Assembly (NCBI GenBank): GCA_022707665.1
Contig: JAKJAE010000021.1
Span: forward strand, 394-17,429
From: Chloroflexota bacterium
Lineage (GTDB): Bacteria; Chloroflexota; Anaerolineae; B4-G1; SLSP01
Length of the DNA: 17,036 nucleotides
Direction of reading: 5' to 3'
The notes under the pieces: generated by a model
Databases searched by the model: none
What the model saw: the letters and a program-made list of their open reading frames with translations, nothing else
What the model was told of the DNA's origin: nothing
Shown here: positions 7,253 to 14,150 of the stretch, piece after piece
Numbering within the stretch: position 1 is the first letter of the stretch
Layout: each line of letters begins with the position of its first letter
Program-made: the position numbers and the translations under genes

Positions 7253-10200
7253 ATGCAGATCCGGATCGAAGGCGCGAACGAGCATAACCTGAAGGACGTC
7301 GACGTCGAGATCGGCGACGGGCTGACCGTCGTGACCGGGGTCTCAGGGTCGGGAAAGACGTCGCTGGTCTTCGATACACTGTACCACGAGGCGCGCCGAC
7401 GCTTCCAGGAGGTCTTCTCGCTGGGCGAGCGGCTCACGCCAGCAGACGTGCGCGCCGTGACCGGTGTGGGACCGGCAGTCGCCGTGGGCCAGAATCTCCT
7501 CAACCGCAATCCAGGGTCGACGCTGGCGACAGCGTCGGGCCTGCACCCCTTCCTGCGCCTGCTCTACACCCACTTCGGCGAGCGCACCTGTGCGGAGTGC
7601 GGAACGCCCGTCTCGGTCAACACCGAGGACGAGATCCTCGAACGGCTGGTCGCACTGTCGGCTGCCGGTCCGCTCACGATCGTGGCGCCCCTCCTGAGAC
7701 AGGCGCAGGGCAGCCACCGGACGCTCCTGGCAATGCTTGGCGAGACCTTCGGAACGGGCGCCGTCCGGGTGGACGGCGCAACCCTGGCCGACAGGATGAT
7801 GCCCGAGTTGGAGGTCGAGCAGCCCCACGATATCGACGTCGTGATTGCCCGATTGGGTTCGAATACCTCGGTAGCCGATGTACGGGACACACTTGGCACC
7901 GTCTGGGCCCTCGGGGCCAATGCCGTATCCGCAATCCAGGACGGGGACACCCTGACACTCTCGCGTGCGCCCGTCTGCATCCGCTGTGGCACCTGGTTTG
8001 GCGACCTATCCCCGGTCCTCTTCCACCAGCCCTGCCCTACCTGCGACGGAAAGGGCTGCGAGGCGTGTGGTGGCACCGGGCTCCATCCCGCGGCCCTGAC
8101 AGTACGTTGGCAAGGGCTTCGCCTGCCCGAGCTGCTGTCGAAACCGGTCCTGGAGGTTCAGCGACGCTTTGCCACTGCAGCGATGCCCTCAACCGCCGCA
8201 CGGCTCAGGGCAGAGATCGCGCGGCGTCTGGAGGCCCTGGTGCGCGTTGGGCTGGGCTATGTCGCGCTCGACCGGCCTTCGCCCACCCTCTCGCGGGGCG
8301 AATCGCAGCGCGTGCGGCTGGCGGTCGCGCTGACCAGTCGGCTTGAGGACATCGTGCACGTGCTCGACGAGCCGACCATCGGGCAACATCCCGCCGACGT
8401 GGCCCGCCTGCTGCCGGCCTTCCGGGACCTCGGCGGGCCCGTGATCTACGTCGAACACGACCGGGTCGCAGCCGCCGTGGCGGACTACGTGCTCGACCTG
8501 GGGCCGGGCGCGGGGCCCTACGGCGGGCAGATCATCTATGCGGGAACGCCAGCGGGCCTCTGGGAGGCAGACACACCGACGGGCCGCTACTTCAGCCTGC
8601 GGGAGCGGGTGGTCACCCCCGAGCGTCGCCCGGCGCCGCAGACGTTCCTGACACTGCGCCGCGCCAATCTGCGCAACCTTCGCGCGGTGGACGTGACCAT
8701 CCCCCTGGAGCGACTCACCGTCGTCACCGGCGTATCCGGCTCCGGCAAGAGCACGCTCGTCGAGGACGTCCTAGCTGCGTCGCTCCAGAAACAGGCTCCC
8801 GTGGGCTGCGAAGCGATCGAGGGGCCACCGCTTGCCGGCATTATGGTCGACCAGAGCCCGATCGGGCGCAACCCGCGCTCCAACCCGGCGACCTACACCA
8901 AGCTGGCCGACATCGTGCGCGATCTCTTCGCCGAGGCAACAGAGCTATCGGCGTCGCATTTCTCGTTCAACAGACCCGAAGGCGCTTGCCCGGCATGCCA
9001 GGGCCTTGGGGCGGTCGAAGTGGCAATGCGCTACCTCCCTTCGACGTGGATCCCATGTGCGGCGTGCGGGGGGAAACGCTTCAGCGACGAGGTCCTGGCT
9101 GCAACGGTACCCTTTGAGGGCGATGCTCTATCCATCGCCGACGTCTACAGCCTCCCGATTGCCGAGGTCAGGCCGCTGATTCAGATGACGCCGCACCTCA
9201 CTGCGAAGAGCAAACGGGCGGCCATGCAGATTCTGCAAGCACTGGTGGATATTGGCCTGGGCTATCTCGCCCTGGGGCAGCCATCGCCGACGCTCTCAGG
9301 GGGCGAGGCGCAGCGCGTCAAGCTGGCCAAGTTCCTGGGCCAGCGTGGGCTGTCGAGCCAGGTGCTGATCCTGGACGAGCCGTCGACCGGCCTGCACCCT
9401 CAGGACGTCGCGGGGCTGCTGGTCGTGCTCGACCGTCTGGTGCGAAACAAAGCCACGGTCGTGGTCGTCGAACACAACACCGATATCATCCGGGCAGCGG
9501 ACTGGATCGTCGATCTGGGTCCCGGCGCCGGCCCCGAGGGAGGCGCGCTGCTCTATGCCGGGTCCCCGGAGCCACTCCTAGAGGTCACAGGCTCGGCCAC
9601 GGCACAGGCGCTGCGCGACGAAGCGCTGGTCAAACCGAACGGGACGGTACGTTCTCCGATTCCGATCGGCGACCCCATCCGCGTTCGCGGCGCGACGGCC
9701 AACAACCTTCAACACGTCAGCGTCGATATCCCCAAGGGACAGCTCACCGTGGTCACCGGTGTATCGGGCTCGGGTAAGTCGAGCCTGGTGGAGGACGTGC
9801 TGGAGGCCGAGGCCCGGCGGCGCTTCCTGGAGACCCTGTCTATGTACGAGCGGCAGGGAACGCGGGAAGGGATAGAGGCCGATGTTGAGGCCATCACAGG
9901 CCTGGGCGTGACGGTCGCCGTGGGCAGCGGAGGGCGTGGTCACTTCGGGCGGCGCAACACCGTGGGCACGGCCACGGAACTTGCCCATCACCTGGCGGTG
10001 CTCTTCTCGTGGCTCGGAGAACGCGACTGCCCCGTCTGCGGCACCCCGCTCGTGAGGATCCCCCTGAGCCGCCGGGCCGCCGGGCAGTCGCGCGGCGGCA
10101 CATGGCAATGCCCCAAGTGTGCGGCAACCTATCCGGTAGCAGCGCCGCGCCACTTCTCGCCGTCGACCTACGCGGCAGCCTGCACGACATGCCACGGATT

Positions 10201-12178
10201 GGGAACGCTCCGCGAGCCCAACCCCAGCAAGCTGATCGTGCACCCCGAGCTTCCCCTATGCGGCGGCGCGATGCACTCACCAGGGTTCTTCCCCAAGGGG
10301 TATCTCTGCCAGCCGATGAACGGCGGGTACGAGGCCGTGCAGGCGATGGCCAGGGTCCTGGGCTTCGATCCTGCCACGACGCCCTGGATCGACATGACAC
10401 CAGAAGCCCAGCACGCTTTCCTTTACGGCTACCCGGAAGAGCTGGAGATCGTCCACGAAAGCCGCAACGGCACGACGCGTGTCCACCGCGGCCACTGCCC
10501 GGGTTTCTACGGCTGGGTGCGTGACTGGGACACGGGAGGCACGTATACCGACACGCGGGTCTGCCCGGCCTGTGGCGGTGCGCGGCTCCGGCCCGAGTAC
10601 GCCTCAGTCAGGCTCGCGGGGCACACCTTTCACGCAATCAGCGAGATGCCATTGGCACAGGTCGCCGGCGTCGTGCAGGACACCGACACATCCGCCGTGG
10701 AGGGACGCGAGGGGCGCCACGTCGCTGCAACGGTCACCGCAAGCCTTCAGACGGTCCGCCAGCGGCTGCATTTCCTCAGCACGGTGGGCCTTGGGTATCT
10801 GCACCTCACCCGGGACACCACAACCCTGTCAGCAGGGGAGGCGCAGCGGGTGAAACTGGCCGGGCTCCTGGCAAGCGGCCTGACGTCGCTGACGGTCCTG
10901 GTCGATGAGCCAACGCGCGGAATGCACCCTGCGGAGGTCGAGGCTCTCACCCGGGCGCTGAGAGGCCTCTGCGCCGGGGGGAACACCGTGGTCGTCGTGG
11001 AGCACGACCCCGACATGATCCGCGCGGCTGACACCCTGATCGATATGGGACCGGGCGCCGGCGCTGCCGGTGGCCAGGTCGTGGCAGCGGGCGCACCGGG
11101 CGAGGTGTTAGCCACCAATACCTTGACCGCCCAATGGCTGCGTGGCGAGCGGACAGCCGGCGTAGCCCGGCCCAGGCGTGCTCCAGCCGGATGGATGGTG
11201 ATCCGCGGGGCCAGGGAAAACAACCTGCGCGGCGAGGATGTGCGCCTCCCTCTCGGCGTGCTGGTTGGCATCTGCGGCGTCTCCGGATCGGGCAAGAGCA
11301 CCCTCCTGATCGACACGTTGGGCCGCGCGCTTGCACCCAGGAAGCACACGACATCGGTCGCCTACGAGCCCATCGATCCCGGCGCACACGATGCGATCGA
11401 AGGCGCCCCCTCTCGGGTATGGGTGCTCGATCAGGCCAAGGCCGGCGTCACGAGCCCTGCAGACTACCTGGGCCTGACACAGGCGCTGCACCGCATCTTT
11501 GCCGAGACCGAGGATGCCCAGGTGTTAGGACTGGATGCCCGGGCGCTGGGGGAGCGCTGTTCTGCCTGCGACGGGCGGGGCCTCACCACACTGGATATGG
11601 GATTCCTGCCAAGCGTCCATGTGCCGTGCGAGCCCTGCCGTGGTACGGGCTACCGGGCCGAGGCCTGGGGTGTGCACCTGAACGGCGTGGCCCTCCCGGA
11701 TGTCTTTGGCAAGACCATCGACGAAGTGGTAACGCTGCTGGGCGAACGCCTTGCCGAGGAACAGGGCCTTGCCCGGAAACTGCAAGCCGTCCAGGATGTG
11801 GGCCTGGGCTATCTCGTCCTGCGCCAGCCGGGCTACTCGCTCTCGGGTGGGGAAGCGCAACGACTCAAGATTGCCGACGAGCTCAGCCGGTCCGAGCGCG
11901 CAGGAACGCTCTACATCCTCGATGAGCCGACGGTCGGCCAACACCTCGAAGACATAGGCCGCCTGATCGGCGTCCTGCACCGGCTAGTGGAGGCGGGGAA
12001 CTCCGCCTTTGTGATCGAGCACCACACGCTTCTCCTGGCAGCCTGCGACTGGATCATCGAGTTCGGCCCGGGCGGCGGGCCCGACGGGGGCCGCGTCATC
12101 GCCCAGGGCACCCCCGAGGCGGTTGCCGCAGGCGCTACCCCGACCGCGCCCTATCTCCGGAAGGAGCTGCAAGAATGA
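7253..12178 (+). CDS. UvrA-like ATPase with four ABC modules in one chain
   Basis: A 1641-residue protein, nearly twice the usual 940 of UvrA, the damage-recognition ATPase of nucleotide excision repair. Four ABC modules follow one another; each has GVSGSGK (Lys35, 499, 842, 1348), a signature (346, 681, 1192, 1530), Walker B DE (372, 708, 1218, 1557) and an H-loop His (402, 741, 1251, 1590). Modules 2 and 4 carry the canonical zinc finger CxxC-x19-CxxC (579-605; 1436-1462). Module 1 has a UvrB-binding-like domain (about 117-241) but no insertion domain. Module 3 has an insertion-domain-like region (about 981-1103) but no UvrB-binding domain. Modules 1 and 3 have altered signatures LSRGESQ and LSAGEAQ. 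ATG 7253 was chosen over GTG 7241 because GTGGAG sits six bases upstream of it. Double-length UvrA proteins are known in Chlamydiaceae. A role outside excision repair is possible. Confidence 0.92.
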   Translation: MQIRIEGANEHNLKDVDVEIGDGLTVVTGVSGSGKTSLVFDTLYHEARRRFQEVFSLGERLTPADVRAVTGVGPAVAVGQNLLNRNPGSTLATASGLHPFLRLLYTHFGERTCAECGTPVSVNTEDEILERLVALSAAGPLTIVAPLLRQAQGSHRTLLAMLGETFGTGAVRVDGATLADRMMPELEVEQPHDIDVVIARLGSNTSVADVRDTLGTVWALGANAVSAIQDGDTLTLSRAPVCIRCGTWFGDLSPVLFHQPCPTCDGKGCEACGGTGLHPAALTVRWQGLRLPELLSKPVLEVQRRFATAAMPSTAARLRAEIARRLEALVRVGLGYVALDRPSPTLSRGESQRVRLAVALTSRLEDIVHVLDEPTIGQHPADVARLLPAFRDLGGPVIYVEHDRVAAAVADYVLDLGPGAGPYGGQIIYAGTPAGLWEADTPTGRYFSLRERVVTPERRPAPQTFLTLRRANLRNLRAVDVTIPLERLTVVTGVSGSGKSTLVEDVLAASLQKQAPVGCEAIEGPPLAGIMVDQSPIGRNPRSNPATYTKLADIVRDLFAEATELSASHFSFNRPEGACPACQGLGAVEVAMRYLPSTWIPCAACGGKRFSDEVLAATVPFEGDALSIADVYSLPIAEVRPLIQMTPHLTAKSKRAAMQILQALVDIGLGYLALGQPSPTLSGGEAQRVKLAKFLGQRGLSSQVLILDEPSTGLHPQDVAGLLVVLDRLVRNKATVVVVEHNTDIIRAADWIVDLGPGAGPEGGALLYAGSPEPLLEVTGSATAQALRDEALVKPNGTVRSPIPIGDPIRVRGATANNLQHVSVDIPKGQLTVVTGVSGSGKSSLVEDVLEAEARRRFLETLSMYERQGTREGIEADVEAITGLGVTVAVGSGGRGHFGRRNTVGTATELAHHLAVLFSWLGERDCPVCGTPLVRIPLSRRAAGQSRGGTWQCPKCAATYPVAAPRHFSPSTYAAACTTCHGLGTLREPNPSKLIVHPELPLCGGAMHSPGFFPKGYLCQPMNGGYEAVQAMARVLGFDPATTPWIDMTPEAQHAFLYGYPEELEIVHESRNGTTRVHRGHCPGFYGWVRDWDTGGTYTDTRVCPACGGARLRPEYASVRLAGHTFHAISEMPLAQVAGVVQDTDTSAVEGREGRHVAATVTASLQTVRQRLHFLSTVGLGYLHLTRDTTTLSAGEAQRVKLAGLLASGLTSLTVLVDEPTRGMHPAEVEALTRALRGLCAGGNTVVVVEHDPDMIRAADTLIDMGPGAGAAGGQVVAAGAPGEVLATNTLTAQWLRGERTAGVARPRRAPAGWMVIRGARENNLRGEDVRLPLGVLVGICGVSGSGKSTLLIDTLGRALAPRKHTTSVAYEPIDPGAHDAIEGAPSRVWVLDQAKAGVTSPADYLGLTQALHRIFAETEDAQVLGLDARALGERCSACDGRGLTTLDMGFLPSVHVPCEPCRGTGYRAEAWGVHLNGVALPDVFGKTIDEVVTLLGERLAEEQGLARKLQAVQDVGLGYLVLRQPGYSLSGGEAQRLKIADELSRSERAGTLYILDEPTVGQHLEDIGRLIGVLHRLVEAGNSAFVIEHHTLLLAACDWIIEFGPGGGPDGGRVIAQGTPEAVAAGATPTAPYLRKELQE

Positions 12179-13311
12179 GAGAATCAGAGAATGGAAGAAT
12201 CAAGAATCGAGAATCGGAGAACAGCGGTTCGACGGAGGGACTCTCCGCCTCCGGCTCTCTCTTCTCATATTCTCGATTCTCCGATTCCCTGATTCCCCTC
12301 CTCCTCGCCGACCGGTCGGCGTGCTTGAGGGCGCTGGTGCTACAGGAGTTGCTGGGCAAGGCCAGGGATGACCCGGAGGTGGTCGAGCTGCATACCTTGC
12401 GCGAGCACGACCCACTTGTGGCTCCGCTGCTTGCGGCACAGGAACCCGATGGTGCGTGGCGCAAGGGTGAGTTGGTCTGGTTGGGCGACGCCCAGCGGTT
12501 GACGACGCTCGCGCTGATGCGGCTTGGGTTCCTCGGGTTTGGCCCGGAGACTAGCTCTGTCCGGCGCGGGGTTGACTTCCTCTTCTCTATGCAGCGTGAG
12601 GATGGGGCCTGGGAGTTACCAACCGGCAATCCCGAGATCGAGGGACACGAGGGGTACACCATGGCCCCGCTGCAGACAGCGCTGCCGTTGCGCGCATTGG
12701 CGATGGCCGGGTACGCACAGGATCCGCGAGCCGAGCGTGCCTATGAATGGCTGCTCGCCCAGCGGCTCGACGACGGTGCCTGGCCCACGGGCATCGCCGC
12801 GGGTGGCGTCCGGGGCCGCGTGGCGGGCTACCGCAAGATGCCCCGCTCCCGCTGGGGATGCCGTTCCAACACGACCGGCGCGCTGCTCTGCCTGGCTTAT
12901 CACCCTGAGCGATGCCACGGTCCCGAAGCACGCCGGGCGCTCGATCTCCTTCTGGGGCGTGAGACCCGCGAGGTCAGCACGCTCGGGTACGAGGTCACGC
13001 GCCTCATCGGCGTGACGCCCACACGTGGCTTCTTTACCTTCTACGGGCGCTTTGACCTGGCGATGATCCTGGATCTGTGCCGGCGCATCGGGGCCACACA
13101 GGAGGACCCGCGCGTGGCCGGCATCGTGGCATTCGTGCGCGGCCTCCAGGGCCCCTACGGGCTCTGGGATATCACACCCCCGCAGGCTGCGCGGTGGGTG
13201 ACCTTCGACCTGCTCAGGACGCTTTCCCGGCTGGATCAGGCGGGAAGCTGGATGAGCAACGAACCGCGCACGCCGTTCCAGACCTACCCCAAGCAACCAC
13301 GGCGATACTAG
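12175..13311 (+). CDS. Terpenoid-cyclase-like alpha/alpha-toroid (prenyltransferase/squalene oxidase repeat) protein
   Basis: 378 residues if translation begins at ATG 12175. The body is a helical toroid with QW-like repeats: QEPDGAW (89-95), QREDGAW (140-146), QRLDDGAW (196-203) and LQGPYGLWD (324-332). It has no DxDD or other cyclase acid motif that I can see, so it need not be a cyclase; many such bacterial proteins are uncharacterised. ATG 12175 overlaps the UvrA-like stop in ATGA, with AAGGAG at 12161-12166, an ideal coupled start. However, residues 2 to about 40 are encoded by the second repeat element and are low in complexity (RESENGRIKNRESEN). Family-like sequence begins around PLLLADRSACLR (41-52). 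Possible later starts are TTG 12325 and GTG 12337, both without a clear ribosome binding site. It converges on the minus-strand gene at 13338. Confidence 0.8.
   Translation: MRESENGRIKNRESENSGSTEGLSASGSLFSYSRFSDSLIPLLLADRSACLRALVLQELLGKARDDPEVVELHTLREHDPLVAPLLAAQEPDGAWRKGELVWLGDAQRLTTLALMRLGFLGFGPETSSVRRGVDFLFSMQREDGAWELPTGNPEIEGHEGYTMAPLQTALPLRALAMAGYAQDPRAERAYEWLLAQRLDDGAWPTGIAAGGVRGRVAGYRKMPRSRWGCRSNTTGALLCLAYHPERCHGPEARRALDLLLGRETREVSTLGYEVTRLIGVTPTRGFFTFYGRFDLAMILDLCRRIGATQEDPRVAGIVAFVRGLQGPYGLWDITPPQAARWVTFDLLRTLSRLDQAGSWMSNEPRTPFQTYPKQPRRY
12178..12300. repeat. Second inverted element, AGAATC-type iterated units
   Basis: The left arm (12178-12222) is made of 7-8 base units close to AGAATCGG; the right arm (about 12261-12300) holds the complementary pyrimidine units such as TTCTCCGA and TTCCCTGA. 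Bases 12181-12207 pair with 12269-12295 at 23 of 27 positions, and the arms are 61 bases apart. A smaller hairpin CGGAGG/CCTCCG lies in the loop (about 12234-12254). As in the element at 7041, the purine arm starts at the stop codon of the upstream gene. Here the whole element also stays open in the frame that starts at 12175 and so would be translated as the N-terminus of the next protein. Confidence 0.8.
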
Positions 13312-13337
13312 GACACAGCCAGGAGCATGATGCCCGT

Positions 13338-14150
13338 CTAGAATTCACCAGCGCCCCGGATCACGTGGATCGTGGATGGGGCACCGCCTTGACCCGCTTC
13401 CAACACCAGGTCGCGGTAGGATCCCACGCCGCTACGCCAGATACGGGTGAATCCCCAGCCGTGCCAGCGCCAGACCGCCACGGTCGACGGGACCGTGGGC
13501 GTAGCCGGCGCCGCATCCAGCAGTGTCGCGAGATCCTTGTAACCCTCGGCAGCTTCGATGACGACGAGATCCTCCGTGCCGTCACCGTCCACGTCGCCGA
13601 GCGCGAGCTCGAGGATGGGCTCGGTCACGGGGGAGCCGCCCCACAACGTCCGCCATAGCCCACCCCGGTAACCGATGATAAAGGGCTGGCTGCGCGGACC
13701 CTCTCCCCTATCGCGCCAGAAGGCAAGCAGGACCTCGTAACGCCCATCCTGGTTGGGGTCACCAAGCGCCGCATCGACGACGGTCCAGCCAGGCTCGCTC
13801 TGCCAGGCGTCCTGGCCCCCCGTGGACACTGTGAGGATACCCTCCTGGAGCGAGATGCCCTCGGGAACGCCATCGCCGGTGAGATCGATCTCGCCGGTGG
13901 TGAAGCGCGCTACGCCAGGACCCGGATGACCCTCAACCTCCCAGCACCTGGCTTCATCACACGCGAAGGCAAGGCTCGCGTCGCGTCCCAGACGCTCCGA
14001 CCGGACCAGGCTTGCAGCCCATGCAAGACCTGCGGCGCCTGCCACGGCCAGCATCAGCCCTAGCAGGCGCCGCAACCAGAGTGCCCTGGAAAGTGGCGTG
14101 TATGTCCTCAGTGCTTCGCCCCGCCTACCACGCCGGTGGCGTATTGGCAT
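13338..14150 (-). CDS. Membrane-anchored FG-GAP/VCBS-like repeat protein
   Basis: 270 residues if it starts at the ATG at 14150. A basic N-terminus is followed by one hydrophobic segment (about 29-48, LLGLMLAVAGAAGLAWAASL), so it is probably anchored with the rest outside. The exported part has calcium-binding-like loops of the FG-GAP/VCBS beta-propeller type: DLTGDGVPE (89-97), DPNQDGRYE (131-139) and DVDGDGTED (186-194), each followed by a hydrophobic strand. These domains usually bind proteins or glycans and are rarely catalytic. The start is uncertain: ATG 14150 overlaps the upstream lipoprotein gene by 26 bases and has no good ribosome binding site; an internal TTG or ATG (about residues 26 or 33) could serve instead. 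The upstream frame belongs to the lipoprotein gene. It is likely co-transcribed and may work with that lipoprotein at the cell surface. Confidence 0.75.
   Translation of the reverse strand: MPIRHRRGRRGEALRTYTPLSRALWLRRLLGLMLAVAGAAGLAWAASLVRSERLGRDASLAFACDEARCWEVEGHPGPGVARFTTGEIDLTGDGVPEGISLQEGILTVSTGGQDAWQSEPGWTVVDAALGDPNQDGRYEVLLAFWRDRGEGPRSQPFIIGYRGGLWRTLWGGSPVTEPILELALGDVDGDGTEDLVVIEAAEGYKDLATLLDAAPATPTVPSTVAVWRWHGWGFTRIWRSGVGSYRDLVLEAGQGGAPSTIHVIRGAGEF

Noticed and set aside
7065..7253. Plus-strand frame of 62 codons through the pyrimidine repeat
   Set aside because: Most of its translation is the repeat itself (LAFS/RFLAFS units). It is open only because the iterated units contain no stop.
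13312..13337. Terminator between the convergent genes
   Set aside because: The gap is 26 bases with no GC-rich stem followed by a T-run on either strand.
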